Below are positions 14,642 through 27,504 of a DNA stretch of 64,000 nt, piece after piece. The notes beneath the pieces were generated by a model. It worked only from the letters and a program-made list of their open reading frames with translations, was not told the DNA's origin and did not search any database. Made by a program: the position numbers and the translations under genes. Within the stretch, counting starts at the first letter, position 1; each line of letters begins with the position of its first letter. The stretch is from Polychytrium aggregatum (Eukaryota; Chytridiomycota; Chytridiomycetes; Polychytriales), in assembly GCF_025602895.1 (NCBI RefSeq), contig NW_026516299.1:115651-179650 (forward strand). The letters run 5' to 3'.

Positions 14642-17600
14642 TCAGTCATATATCGGAGTTGGCGGATAGACAATCTCCTTGGATTGTGGGGTATTGGTCG
14701 GCGCAGGCAGCTGTTTGGCCTGCACGAGGTATTGCAGGCAAGCCTGCAAAATAGAGGAGGGCGCGGGAGCGGGCTGGTTGAACATCGCAAGGGCATTTTT
14801 GTTGTCGACGTTGAAGGCCGTCAGCCGGACCAGATCCATCAGCGGGTCAAGCGCATCGAACTGGCGGGTGCTGAGATTGTAGAGAGACTCGCGAAACTGA
14901 TGGCGGGTTTCGAACAGGAGATTCCATCCAAACCCAGCAATGGTCTCGAACAGTCGCTGTTCGCTGATTCTGTGGGCGGCGGCGATGTGAGCGAGTGCGG
15001 TATGCCCAGAGTGCATGCGCTATCACACAACCCCGACACCGTGCCGCTGCTCTTGGCGCTGAGAACGCCATTTCCGGCACAACTTACTGGCTCTCGGCAC
15101 TGACAGCGTGGAAGACAAACTTTTCGACGGATTCAGGGGATGTGCAGATGGTGGCGACCATCTGGGCAACGTGGTCGACACAGTCCATGTTCAAGTCGAC
15201 CATACTGAGGTGCGACGGTGTGGCCTCGACGGAGATGCATCCTTCGATGTAGTGCCATATGAAGCAGTCAGGGTCACACGCTGGATTCGCAAGTGTCGCA
15301 GAGCAGTCCAGTTGAGCCGCGGCGGTGGGGCAGTGGTGTGTTACAATAGGGAACACGGGACAGCGTGAGCGATTAGAGGAGGTCTCCATTCCGGTCAACC
15401 GATTGTCAAATGAGCAACGTCCACAGGAAAACATGCGTCGCTGGCATGGGCAACGAGCCCGAGCCGGTCGATCGCCGAGAGCACAAGCCCACACGCGCTT
15501 ACACCTCGACAGACAAGAGCACGCCATCTATCCATGCACGATGAGCACTGCTTGTGGTGCGATGGCAGACACCTACCTCCCCATCGGCTGTCTCCAAGTA
15601 CTATTCCCAGGCGGATGATCGAGGACGGGATGCCGCGCTGGCGAGCCTGATCCAGCAGCTGCTCTGATACCCACTTGGTCTGGTTGTAGCCTCCGGATAT
15701 TCTCCATTCGTGATAAATCCGTTCTTCGTAAAAGACACCGTTCCGGCCCTGTGCGAGGAGCGGCAGCACACCCGTGGTCGATATGTAGTGGATCACTTTC
15801 AGGTGATGCGTCGACGCCAGTTGCAGGGCAGCCATGGTGCTGCCGACGTTGACGGCCATAAGGATCTCGTACGAGTGGACCCAGTGGACAGTCTCAGCGT
15901 TGTGGATGATCATGTCCACATCCTCGGCGAGGTCTGCCCAGACGGATTGAGGGAGTCCCCAGGCGATGGCTGCAAGGTCGGCATAGTGTGCCTCCACCCG
16001 ATCCCAGATCTGGAACCGGGGACGGAGTTGGTCTCGCGAGTCAATCATACGCTCGAATGCAATCCGACGGAGGGTCGAAAGCGCTGTTCCATTCCGCTCG
16101 GGTTTGGTAGCGACGAGGCAGACAAAGCGCGATTGTGGAAGCTTCCATGCCAGCTCAAAAAGCAAGAAAATACCAAGGAGCGAATCGGCTCCTGTGAGCA
16201 ACACGGAGCGTGGCTCGTGCGGAAACTCGAACGGGGGCAGTCCGACGCTCGAAAACACGGGATTGTTCAAACGGTCGACTTCCTTGGTAAGGTTGAATTT
16301 GCAGCCATTGAAAGGCTTGCTGTCGATAGTATCCAGAATCAAACGGGCGATGCTGAGCGGGGTCGCACCGTTTGACACAAGAATGTGCGGCGGAATCTTG
16401 ACGCCAAATTCGTCGCGGAGCTTCAGCGCCATCTGAACGATGGTAAGGGAATCAAATCCGATCCCAGAAAAGAAATAGTTGCTGGTCGCATAGTAGGAAT
16501 TGCCCAAGATTTCCGCGCCCATCTCCGCGATCTTCAAAGCTGCGCGATTCACGGGCTTGTCCAGGGCCGGGATAGGTGGGTAGTACACCATCATGCCAAA
16601 TTCCTCGGCCGAATCGGCTATTTCCTTGAGGCGGCAAAGATTGCGCTTGCCGCACTCGATGTACGGGAGCTCTTCCATGGAGATGCAGTTGTGCAAAGGC
16701 ACGGTGCCTACATTTTCGAGCACAAACAGGTTCTCGACCATATCGAGGGCTTCCCGGGGCTTTAACTTGGCCTTGGAGCCAGAGGATTGGCTGGCGACGT
16801 AGATGAAGACAATCTTCATGCTGGTGCTCAGAACAAAGGCACAGTCGGTGATGACCGATCCCAGCTTCTCAAGCACCGTGCTCTGGAGGGTGTCGAGATG
16901 AACATAAACGCCGTTGATTTTGACTCGGTGGCCAAATCTGGGAGGATTCAGAGGAACGAGTTGGAAAGAATGCTGCATCACGGTGCTTTGCGATGACGGC
17001 GTATCGGTGATGGTCTCTTTGCTGGGACTGAGCTGCGCCTGTTGACGACGACTGCAGGCCCAGCGCCCAATCCCCAAAGCCTCCTCAGATAAACGGCCGA
17101 CTCAACCTCGCGCCAGCGACCGAGAAAGTACTCGAGCGAGAGTGAGCCAGTGTTGCTTACCTCCCGACGACTGTGAACTCGTTGTCGGCTACCAGTTCGA
17201 CCTCGTCCATGGTGCAGAGCCGCGGTGAGCGATCTTCAAAGAAACCAAAGGCGGCAAACGGAGCGCCAGCGTCGACCTTGTCGAATGGATACTTTTGCGC
17301 AATCGGATCGGTTGGATCCATTACGAGACAAAGCACACCCCTTCGACCGACAGCAGGATCGATCCTGTCCCCTTGATCATCCAGGAGCGCACAGTGCACG
17401 GTTGGAGAGTTGAGAACATAGGTGATCTTTTCGGGAAGCGGGTCGAAGGGGTGGATAATACAGCTGCCGGCAGCGCCGATGATCGTACTCTACATAGAAA
17501 CCGATCATCGTTTGGCAAGATTGGGCATCGTTAGAGATTGTTGGGCTTTGTTCGGCATTGAGCGAAGGTGTTCAAGATCGTTCAAGTTTGTGCTGATGTT

Positions 17601-19812
17601 TCATCCTGCGGGCCAGCGGCAGGACAAACACGCTCGAGCATAGAGCAGTTATTTCAAAGGCAGCGGCTGGCTCACCTCGCTTGATGCATATATAAGCGAG
17701 AGCGTGGCATTCGGGAACATGGCCCGTACGCGAGCGACAAGAGATGGCTGTATCATTTCCGAGGAGATCATAACCGATAGAACCGATGTCCAGAGCCGCT
17801 TCTTGTCGGCCTTCTCAGCGTAAGCAAGAAGAAGCTTGATATAGGAAGTTGGCTGATTTTGATGGGGGCAGCGGTGATTGTCAGCACGATCAACACGAGG
17901 TCCACCAGTGGCAGAGGCAGGGATCTGTGGCAAGATCCAAGGCAGGGAGGGAAGGCACCATGGCAAGTCGACTCGATCAAAGCACGGCTTACTGCAAAAA
18001 ACTTTTGCACGCCAGAATCCAGAAGCTGGACAGTCTCCTGGACTTGATCGAGAATATGGCGCGTGGGCTTGGGGAACCAGAGACAGTTCCTGCAGTTGGA
18101 CGCAATGGTCATGAGGACCGTCGTGGCCGAAAACGAGGGTGACTTGAGACCCCACGAGTGAGTAAGTGAGTAAGTAAGTAAGTGAGTAAGTGAGTGAGTA
18201 AGCTGGCAAACGCATGCCCACGATATAGGGGCAGCAGGCATCACCCAGTACCAAACTCGGAGGGGAGCTTGTCACGAAATATACCTGCACCACCGTTTGG
18301 GATCGGTACATATCAGCAAAGTAGCAAAAGCAGTCGCTGGGCTTGGAGTAGAGGAATCTGAGGAGCAGAGATGTTTCCCAAAACAGCGCCATTAGCCACG
18401 CAGGTGGGAGTTGGGAGCAGCAGACGCTCATGCGCTGCTGGACGGAAGGATATGCGTATGGGCACTGTCTGCATGGGCTTACGTCTTGGGAATGCCTAGG
18501 CGTCCATTCGATGCGGCGCAATGCGATGCGAAGGATCAAGAGGAAGGTATAAGTGCCAGATGGACTGCTACTGAAACACCATAGCGGCTGCGGTTGCATG
18601 GGGCATCAAAGGATTTGCCACCCTATCTCGGTGAGATCAGCCAACCACCCCCGCATACACTAATCGCCAGACGTCCTCGAGCCTCAGACTGAGAGGTCCT
18701 TACCAGTGCTGCCAGAGGTGCTGAGGTATCCCAGAGAATCTTGCAGCGGGGAACAGACGCCAAGCGACGGTGCTGGAACGACGCATGAAGGGAAGGAGTC
18801 TGCGGCTACGAGCTCGACACCGGCGATGGGCTCGGGACGAGCATGGCGGTACAGAAGGAACTTGATTCCGTGCCTGTCGTGCGCCAAGCGGTTATAACAC
18901 CGAGCGATGAAGGCCAAACTTTGTGAGCCCAGGACAGGACAGAACGGGATAGGACATGACGACACAGAGCATCGGGCAAAGAACCCACCGCTTAACAATG
19001 GCACTCCGAACAGCCGGTGGCCAGTTGAGTCCAAAATTGATCGTTTTCCTGCACGGGGTTCGCCAGTCCCCAGGAGAAGGGAGTGGGAAGCGATGAAATC
19101 AGCCAACACAAAGGGTTACAGATCCAACAACCGGGGCGGCGGCCTCGACCCACACACACATGGCGGTAACTCTGCCCGTTGTCCGCATGACCCCCAGGGA
19201 GAAATGCCAGCGATATCGCCCAGAAACGCGAGGGAACAGGGGATAACACTGCAACGGCTCGGTCTGGTTGCCGCAAAGATCCTCGGGGCTCCAGAGCTTT
19301 GGCTGCTGAGCATGACGATCTCGAGCAACCATCCCGTCCTCTCTGTCTCTGTTGCTTTCCGGTTGTCGGAACAACACCTACTTGCCAAGAATCCAGACGG
19401 CATAGGTCGAGTACACCCAGTATTCCTCGGGCTCGACATGCAGGGCAACAACGCCCGAGTCCTGGGCCCACCCCCGAAGCGACTTGAGGCCGTTGGCGAT
19501 CGAGTACGCACGGCGCCAGACTTCGCCGTAGTTGATGTACTGTGGGGGCACGCTTTCGTGGGTGCGGATGGCTGGGCAGCCGGGCTCGTTCGAGGCCAGC
19601 TCAACCAGGGCTTCGAGAGGATGGACCCAGGCAGTTGGGAAGTCGGCCCCAGGGAGCGGGCTTGGCAGCTCGCGGATGGGGAATGAGTCCATGGCCTTGC
19701 TCAGGTTGTGGCGATCGAGCCTGAAGCTCTCTTTGGTGTCGGGCTCGGGCAGGCGCGGCGCTGGTAGTCGGGGATAGCCCAGCGAGCAATGGAAGCAGCT
19801 CAGAAAGTTCAT
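14642..19812 (-). CDS. NRPS-like adenylation-carrier-thioester reductase enzyme
   Basis: Activates a carboxylic acid as an adenylate, loads it on a phosphopantetheine arm and reduces it, as in alpha-aminoadipate reductase-like enzymes. Exons in order: N-terminal AMP-binding part (19812-19378); core motif A3, LSTSGSTGK (near 18700, ending at a GTAAGG donor); A5-like IYASSEVS (about 17690); C-terminal subdomain with EFTVVGR (about 17160). A long exon (about 17000-15600) has the carrier site GIGFDSL (about 16450), the NADPH-binding start of the reductase (TGADSLLG, about 16180) and the catalytic Tyr/Lys in GGYNQTKW (about 15685). C-terminal exons end at 14642. The substrate cannot be told. The first Gly-rich motif is altered (Ser for the middle Gly). 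A later Met (19692) is an alternative start. A paralogue lies at 63.4 kb. Confidence 0.85.
18158..18200 (+). repeat. GTAA/GTGA tetranucleotide microsatellite
   Basis: About ten tandem 4-base units alternating GTGA and GTAA inside a probable intron of the NRPS-like gene. Confidence 0.85.
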
Positions 19813-21201
19813 GGCGAAGCAGCGAAGGATTCAGGAGGGTCAGGGAGGGAGAATGGTTGCCCTGGCCAAAGGCTGGTGAGCGGGCGATGGGCGATGGGCG
19901 ATGGATAGAGACGCCAGGACGGGTGGACCCAAGGCTCCTGTCGCCGGAGGGGGCAGATGCTCGGGAGAGACAGGAGGATCGAAGCCAAGAAGAGCGAATG
20001 CCAAGAGCCTTCGAAGACAGACCGATGCTGGCTGGGTGGCAGCCCCCCCGAGTACCACCAGATTGTCGCAGGATGGGGCCGTATTCGTGACCCGGCGTCT
20101 CCTGCACTTTTTGCTTGGGGGCGACTGCAGCAAGGGCCCGGGGAAGACTGGGCAGGGCTGTACATCCGTCAGTGCGCCAATGCACAACCGCCCGTGCGCA
20201 TCACATGCACAGCAAGCGCTTGTGTCCATCAGCCCCCCGCTCAGTACCGCCGCCTGCGTCGCTTGGCAAGATCGTCACAGTGTGTTTGGCAGCTGGCCTT
20301 GCCACCCACAGCCGAGAGGGCGACGGCGACCTGGCTGGTTGGCCGAAAAGGGTGTCGCGGCACGTTCTTGCCTTGGCGATGGGTGCGACAAAATGCGCAG
20401 GACAGGGCCCGTCGACCCAGCGGAAGCGCAAGAGCAAGGGCAAGCGAGGAAAAAATAAGGGGGGGGGAGGCGTTTGTTCGCGGTGCTGGCAAGGCGTCCC
20501 AGAACCGCGCTCGGTTGGGATGGTCATCCCGCCACAGTCCAGGACGAGGACGAGAGGAATCGCAACGAGCAATGTATTTGAACAATGACCACGCCGGTTT
20601 CAATTGCGAGCGGGAGAAACATGGTCCACAGACGCAATCGCGACTGTTTCTACACACTTGGCCGAGGGATGAATGGAGGGAGAGGGGAAAGCAATCAAGA
20701 GAGACACAGACTGGGGAACAAAGGAGGGCGGCGGCAGACGGGAGAGCCATCCAAAGACAAATCGCAGGTTGAAAAGGGGGGTCATGACAGCAGTTCAAAG
20801 CGGGGTACACAACATGTCGGGCCAAGGCGCGCCAGGGGGAGAAAGGAGGGAGGAGGGAGGGAGCAGGGCTACCGAGATCGCAGGAAGGCAACACAAAACT
20901 TTGCAAAGGGGCGTGGCGGGGAGAAGGGAGGAAGGCGATAGGATCGTTGACAGAGTTTCGGCGGTGTTTTTTTTTCGTTCGTTCGTTCGTTCTTTCTTTT
21001 TGTTCATCATTCGCCATTCATCCCGGTCGGTCATCGGTCAACCAGCTTGATTCTTGAATCCATTCGGCGATGCACCAAGCAGCATTGGAGGCAGTTGATG
21101 GAGGTAATAGGGACGGGGTCTCATGGCACAGCCTCGTCAGGACAGCCACGCAATGCAGGCGTTGGCTTGCAGCCGCAGTGGCGATCGAGTTGCGTTCGCG
21201 T
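19813..21201. other. Intergenic, 1.4 kb, including a TTCG microsatellite
   Basis: Upstream flank of the NRPS-like gene and 3' flank of the RhoGAP gene. Long frames on both strands (19957-20772 plus, 20241-21017 minus) are Arg/Pro/Ser composition artefacts with no domain. A T-run and tandem TTCG units lie at about 20967-20995. Confidence 0.45.
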
Positions 21202-23964
21202 CTACATCAGGTTGTGCGACTCGTTCCGGACGGGGATGACGAACGTGGTGGAGCTGACGGGGCTGGTGGGAGTTGAAGCAGAGGGTACAGGCGCGGTACT
21301 CAGGCCAATGACGGCTGCGGTAGCCGACTGCTTTCGCGTCGGGATGAAGGGCGTCATGCCAAAGCTATCAAGCACTTCGTCGACGATGCTGTCGTCCTCG
21401 TTTTCCTGGCTTTCGAGGGCCAAAATGTGATCCATGACGACCTGATCATCCGCCGAAATCTCCCGCCTACCCCGCTGTGTTACAGCAGAGCCGGTGTCGG
21501 CAGTGCCTGTGGCTGGACGCACCACAACGTTACCGATAATGGGCGCAGTGCGGCCAGACACGGAGGGGCTGTGTCGGAGCGAGACTTGGGATCGTTTCGA
21601 AAGCCCCGAGTCTAACTGCCGCTGTGCAGAGCCATTCTGTGCTGGCAGGAGAGGATTGGCAAGGTCGACAGGGATGGCCCCGTCTTCAAGAACGTTCTCA
21701 GACGAGCTTGCCGAGCCGCCTGTGGCTGTGGCACGTCCATCTGTGGGGGGAGGCAAAAAACCCATAGAAGGTGAAGTCCAGTTGCTTGCGGCAGTTCGAG
21801 TTGGGATGGCTGGGGTGGGTATCGTCGGGGTCCCCGGCGCTCGCCCCGACCGCGAGGGAGGGGGTGCAGGCGCCGGCTTGCCGGCTGAATTGACAGTCGA
21901 GGCGGCATTAGCGGCATTAGCGGCACAAACAGCGCCAGCAGTACCAGCAGCACCAGCGGTGGGGACAGCAATATTGGAGCTGGAGGGAACGGCTCGGATC
22001 GGAGAAGCTGTGGTGGGTGTGGTCTGCAGCGGACTGTCAAAGATGATATCGACGGACCGCAGTGTTTCGGAGCTGATGGAGGGATTCAAGGAAATGGGTG
22101 AACTCGGGGTAGCCGCGGCGTAGGATTCATATGGCATCGGGAGCAAGGTCTCCCAGTTCAGAGCAAAGATCTTGAGAAGCGCACTGTTGATGTTGAGGGC
22201 GGGCGAGAAGATGAGCTGGAGATTGGAGATGGTCATTTTGTTGATGGCGCACTTTTTCTGCACTCTATCTAGATGCCGGCCTATGTAGTGCAGGAGCGTA
22301 TAGTTCTCGATGGGCAGTCTGGCTGAGAGCTTGCGGACCCGCTGAACGACTTCCTGCATGTCCGACACATCGTCGCCCTCTCTTGCACTCGTATTCATGA
22401 AGATTTGTGAGAACTCGGGATGAAGCTGCTTTGTGAGAACAGGTTCGGGAACTGAAGCGGGAGGACAATAAGGTCAGCACAATCGTCTGCACACCCAGCA
22501 AGCAGCGGACCGGGATATCTGTATGTGCAGTCCGTACAACTGGGGCCGGGATATCAGCACGACGAAGCATCAAGAGTAAACGACTTTCCCCCTCGAACAA
22601 GTGTACAATGCGGGAGTCATGTGGTGTCTGTGACCAGATGAGGCAGACAGCCAAGCATGCGGAAAGGTGAGCCAGAACGTGTGGATACATACGGGACCGG
22701 AGGTACAGCTTCAGCAAGGACGCTACATCACTGGGGTTGCTGCTGCTTGGGAGCTGGGCATCAGGTTGCTGTTCAAACACGCTTTTGAGCTTGTTGATGT
22801 TCAAGGACGAACCAGGCACACGATAGATACCCTCCTCTTCGAGACCTGTAGATGATGCAGGAGAAAAGCCCATGACGAGAGGACAGACCAAAGGGGACAG
22901 TGCATGGTCAGAAGCCAAGCGGCGACGGAGAATGTACGGAGTGTACAGATCGTACAGATTGTACGGATTGTACAGCTTGTCAGCGTGTCAGCGTGTCAGT
23001 ATCGATTTAGGGTGTTCCGACAGATGGCAAGAGGCTTGCCAAGAGCAGGTCACGGCCGAGGGCGAGGAAAAAGGGAAGAGGATGCATCGAGCTAGGCCCA
23101 AGAGCCCGGCCTCGAGATACAGACCATACTGCTCCACAAACTCGATGCAGCGATAGACCACAGTCGGGAGGAATACCGAAGGCGACGGCCTGGAGACTTC
23201 GACAACAAGCTCGAGACGCTCTCCAAAGATGGCCTGAAGAACCGAGGCGCCGTTGTTGATGCTGTGATCGCGATGCTTGAAGTCGAACTCTGGAAACAGA
23301 GACTGAGTGAGTATGGACGGGAGGAGACTGTGGGTTCTCGAATCTCAGCGGAGGACATTGGGATTGGGATGATGAGAAGGGTTGTCGCCATCGGCAAGAG
23401 CGACAGAGCACGAAACCACCGTTATTGTTGAAGGGGGGGGGGAAATCGGCCATGAGGCACCGCCAGATGCCGACATGGAGTAAAACAGGAGAGCGGACAG
23501 ACTCGGCACCCACCCTTCATCTTGGCGAGTGCGCTGGCGATATGGCTCTGCTTGGCGACGGAATAGGTTTCTTTGGCGATGGCGCCGATGTTGGACGAGT
23601 ACTCTTTTGCGATGGCAGAGAACTCGGCGGTGCGCTCAGCAGCCCGCTCGGCGGCTTTGGAGGACCAAACGGACGACTGCTTTACAACCTGGCCTGCCTT
23701 CTCTTTGACAAAGTTGGCAAAATGATGGCGAGGAGGCCCGCCGCCACTGCTGGCCGAAGATGTTGGGGTCACTGAGGGGAAGGTGTCGGATTCCGGGAGC
23801 GTCCGGAGGGAAGGGCGACGGCTGCCCTGAGACTGGAGATAGTTGGCCAGGGCCGACGACGATGGGGCCGATGTCGATAGTTTGGAGGCCGAAGATGCAG
23901 GCGGCACCAAGCCGGACTGAGAGTCGGGGATGGGGATGGCTTCAGAAGGATTCGTATTGGACAT
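21202..23964 (-). CDS. RhoGAP protein of the RLIP76/RalBP1 type
   Basis: Predicted GTPase-activating protein for a Rho-family GTPase. Exon 1 (23964 to about 23515) is Ser/Pro-rich with a helical stretch ending SHIASALAKMK. Exon 2 (about 23290-23110) begins the GAP fold (AIFGERLELVVEVSRP, VVYRCIEFVEQYG). It joins in phase to the next exon with the arginine finger in GLEEEGIYRVPGSS (about 22850-22800), then SNPSDVASLLKLYLRS (about 22710). The next exon (about 22430 to 21202) completes the domain (INKMTISNLQLIFSPALN) and adds a long Ala/Pro/Thr/Ser-rich tail. A short variant tandem block (GTACGGATTGTACAG-like units, 22938-23000) lies in an intron. Arginine finger and membrane-proximal helix motifs are intact, so catalytic activity is expected. 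Confidence 0.85.
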
Positions 23965-24892
23965 TGGGGCTGAGACGGGATGAGATCAGATCGGGGAGGA
24001 GCGAGAGGGATCAGGAGGCGATAGAAGAATCGATCGCTTGATCGATCGACAGGGAGACGGGCAACGCCGACAGACAGAATATATAGAGAGGGATAGACAG
24101 ACGAAGAGAGGCAACAAAAGCGGCCAAGAACGCTCGGCAGCCGGCAGACCGAGACAGACGACAGAGTGAGGCCGACAAGACAGGGCCAAAGGACGACCGA
24201 GAGCAGGCCGGGCGGCGGGCGGGGGAGCACTGGCCGGCACGGAGGCGAGAGCCCGCGACAGGACGCAGGCCCGCGCGGCGCGCCGAGAAAGGGCCCGGTG
24301 CGAGCGCGCGTGGGACAGGGCGCGTGGCGCCGCTGTTACTGTGGCGGCTGTTACTGTCGATGTTACTGTGGCATCGCCGTTGTCGCTGTGGCATCGCTGT
24401 TGTCGCTGTGCCTTTGCTGTCGACTGACCATTCGAGCCGCGCTCGTGCGAACGCCCAAACAGGAAGCGCCACTGTCACAACGGCCATGCGAGTCGCACAC
24501 GCACACACAGCAGCACTGGCCTACAGAAACTGCGGCCCACTCTCCGCTCGCTCTCCGCCGCCCTCCCCCACTCCGCCCCAGAGCCTCCATTCCAGCAACA
24601 CGGCCCATCGTCGCTCGCCATGGCATTCCATGACCTGGCATGGCCCGCCTGGGCGCTTTTTGGCCGGCAAAACTCGCCAGCAATCACGCCATGCCCATCC
24701 CGATTCGAGCAGCACGGCCAGGGCCAAGCTGCACCGTCCGCATGCCTACAGGGACCAGACCCTGCGGCGCCTGCTTCCGCCAGCGATTGCGGGCCGCCCC
24801 CCCAAACATCCAACCATATTTTGAGCCCACAGCTCGCCGGTCTGGCCAAGCGCCTCGTTTGCACATCGCCGTCTGTTGATCTCGCATTCACC
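23965..24892. promoter_or_regulatory. Divergent promoter region, RhoGAP / GT8 glycosyltransferase
   Basis: 928 bases between two start codons pointing away from each other. Very GC-rich in the middle (24200-24330), with degenerate tandem TGTTACTGTGGC/TGTCGCTGTGGC units at about 24333-24420. No specific factor site is identified. Confidence 0.5.
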
Positions 24893-26439
24893 ATGGTAAA
24901 CAAATCCACGATTTACGTGGTCGCCATCCTGCTGACCCTCCTGGGAGCCACGTATTATGTGGCCAATACAATGGACTCTCATATCCACGATCTCAAAGTC
25001 AAGACGGACGAACTGATCCGGCTGCCTGTGTCGGCCTCGGTCGATAGCCTCTTCAAAGACTTTCTCAAGCTGAAGGATGACGACTACGAGAGAATCTCCA
25101 AGCTGCTCGATGATCACGGCGCCTCCGAGCACGATATGATGGAGGACCACATCAAAACCGTTTTGGCAGAGATTCGAGAAATGAAGGGCGCGCTCTCGGA
25201 GATCACCAGCGGAAAAGTTGCCTCGAAAGAGTCTAGCGAGGTTCGGCTCATTCTCCCCCCCCCCCGCATGCTGATCACGACGAGGGCGAATGTGCTCCCT
25301 CTCTCCATCGGCGCCCACTCGTTACTCTATTCAGCGCTTTATTGATCATAAATCGCCCCATTTCTTCAGAGGAGCACAAAACAAGCAAAGCCCCCCAAGA
25401 AAAATGCATACGGATTCTATGTCACCAACGACGAGTACGCCTGCGCTGCGCTGATCATGGTTCGCACTCTTCTGAACACCGGCCTTCGCCCGGGTGTTGA
25501 GATCTTTGTCCTGGTCACCAGCGACGTCTCCGAAAAATACATCAGGAAGATGAGGAAGATGGGAATGGTTGTCAAGCCCACCACGCGTCTGGAGGTCACG
25601 GCCATTGGCGACACGCCAACCTGGTGGAAGCAGAGTATGACCAAGATGAACATCTTCAATATGACCGAGTACGACCGCATCATCTTCCTTGACGCCGACG
25701 GATTCGTCCTCAAGAATATGGACAGCCTCTTTGATCTGCCGCCCTATTTTCTCTATTCTCCACGCGCGACCTACGTCACGGACAAACAGCCGTGGATGAA
25801 CGCTCAGATGTACATTATCAATCCGGCGCAGTGGATCTATGACAAGCAGATCCACGTCTTTGAAGAATACGAGTCTCGAGGCGAAGTGATGTACGATATG
25901 GGTACGTGACTCCTCAGTCCGTCTGACAACGCCGAGCTGATCCGATCACCCTATCGAGCGACTGCATCGATCGAGCATCCTTTGACATCCATACGATCTT
26001 GGGATTTACTCTGTTGAAATTGACGCGCCTCCTCTTGCAATCCCTGGTATATGCTCTGGACAGATATCACCAACGTAGTATTCCGCCACTCCGCAGCCAT
26101 CTTGCCCGGATACTACGTTGTTCTCAACGGCGTCCTCATGGAGCCTCCGGGAACCCACATCGGGTTGATCGAGGGATTCACCGTCGAGGATGTCATCCGG
26201 GAGGCCTTTGTGGTGCACTTTGTAGAAAAGCACACTGGGGGATGTGAGTATCACGAACGACAGGAATGGAGTGCTGAGCCACAAAGGGACTGTACTGAAT
26301 TCCATTCCATTTTGTAGACGGAAAGCCATGGCACGACGATAGGACCTTCAAGGACCGACCCAAAGCTTATCCGATTGCGCACGACATCTTCCGCAAATGG
26401 TGGGCCTATCAAGATGAGTACTGTTTCTCAGATTACTAA
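24893..26439 (+). CDS. Type II membrane glycosyltransferase, GT8 (glycogenin-like) family
   Basis: Four exons (24893-25240, 25370-25901, 26064-26243, 26318-26439) keep frame and give 393 residues. The N-terminus is a short cytosolic tail and a signal anchor (TIYVVAILLTLLGATYYVA, residues 5-23), then a charged, probably coiled stem to residue about 115. The catalytic domain starts at AYGFYVTNDEYACAALIM. It has the DxD metal-binding motif in RIIFLDADGFVLKN (near 25685) and the glycogenin-like YDMDITNVVF spanning the exon 2/3 join. The C-terminus ends WWAYQDEYCFSDY. Position in the Golgi or ER lumen follows from the anchor. Donor and acceptor sugars cannot be read. The 3' end lies 149 bases before the inverted repeat. 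Confidence 0.9.
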
Positions 26440-26683
26440 GCGGAAGAAACTCTCTCCAGGAATTGAAACGAGAGGATGTGAAGTCATGGCCAAAATGAGG
26501 AATATGAATCGATTGGACAAATGGGACGGAATGCGATTGGGGAGAAAACAATGGGCCGAGGAGAGAACTGGGAGGAAAGGGAAATGGCCATACGACAAAG
26601 AGACAGCCCCAAATGACCAATACACAATACACACCATGGGTGACCGAGATTCGAGCGAGAGTGGAGACGACGCACCATGGACA

Positions 26684-26764
26684 CCATCACAGCCATCACA
26701 GCCATCACAGCCATCACAGCCATCACAGCCATCACAGCCATCACAGCCATCACAGCCATCACAC
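26684..26764 (+). repeat. 9-bp CCATCACAG minisatellite, left arm
   Basis: About eight perfect tandem units plus one variant (CCATCACAC). Plain structure, unlike the longer counterpart in the right arm. Confidence 0.9.
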
Positions 26765-27154
26765 CATCACAGCCCGCATTGCCCATCCGATATATTGACA
26801 TCCCGCAAAGGCGCGAGCCGGTTCTGTGAAGAGGAGTGCTTGCGGGGAACGAGAGTGTGGGACTGGCGGATGTGCTTCCGAGACCGTCGCTGACGAGGGG
26901 ATGAGCCAGCCGGCAAGGGCCGGCTCAATCACAATACACATCCGAGGAAGTGGGAGTGGGGTCGAAGCAGAAAGCGATGGGTTTTGCCACGTTTGGACCA
27001 CAAAGGCGACGGCATGAGACTGAAAGAGGAGCAGGGCACGGGGAGGGAGGGTATGGAAGACATGGAAGACCTGGGCGAGTGAATGGACAAGCAGATGAAG
27101 GAGTATAAGGAGTAAAAGGCAAGAATGAATGGACGAGCGAGTGGACGGGCGCAT

Positions 27155-27205
27155 GGAGGAGTGAATGGAGGAGTGAATGGAGGAGTGAATGGAGGAGTGG
27201 ATAGA
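27155..27205 (+). repeat. 12-bp GGAGGAGTGAAT tandem repeat, left arm
   Basis: Four near-perfect units upstream of the tRNA pair. The mirror copy is at about 30680-30740 in the right arm with the same structure. Confidence 0.8.
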
Positions 27206-27354
27206 AGGGAGAGGGAAGGGGAGCGAAGGGGAAGGGGAGCAGAGGAAGAGAGAGGCGTTGAGATTGGTGGCGATTGGTGGCGATGATTGTGGCGCTACTT
27301 GTGTCACGATGATAGTTTGGTCATGAAGGCTGTCGGGTTAATGCAGACAACAAA

Positions 27355-27426
27355 TCCGCATTGGTCCAGTGGCTAGGATTTCTCGCTCTCACCGAGACGG
27401 CCGGGGTTCGATTCCCCGATGCGGAA
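27355..27426 (+). tRNA. tRNA-Glu(CUC), left-arm copy
   Basis: 72 bases including the discriminator. Acceptor stem TCCGCAT/ATGCGGA pairs fully; anticodon stem TCTCG/CGAGA pairs fully around loop CTCTCAC (anticodon CTC). The T arm GGGGTTCGATTCCCC gives a perfect B box. No intron. No T-run follows; the next tRNA starts after only 5 bases, so the two are probably co-transcribed. Confidence 0.96.
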
Positions 27427-27431
27427 GACAT

Positions 27432-27504
27432 GCCTTCTTGGCTCAGTTGGCAGAGCGTCTGCCTAGTAAGCAGAAGGTCACCAGTTCAATTCTGGTAGAA
27501 GGCA
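27432..27504 (+). tRNA. tRNA-Thr(AGU), left-arm copy
   Basis: 73 bases. Acceptor stem GCCTTCT/AGAAGGC, anticodon stem TCTGC/GCAGA around loop CTAGTAA (anticodon AGT), T arm CCAGTTCAATTCTGG. Intronless. A34 would be edited to inosine. Separated by GACAT from tRNA-Glu. Confidence 0.96.

Noticed and set aside
18158-18200. CRISPR-like or regulatory array
   Set aside because: Simple GTAA/GTGA microsatellite without spacers.
20241-21017. 258-codon minus-strand frame
   Set aside because: Arg/Cys/Ser/Pro composition noise in GC-rich DNA, overlapped by an equally long frame on the other strand, no domain.
26613-26893. His/Gln/Pro-Ser repeat proteins in both palindrome arms
   Set aside because: Frames run through the CCATCACAG minisatellite on all readings; repeat composition, not a gene.
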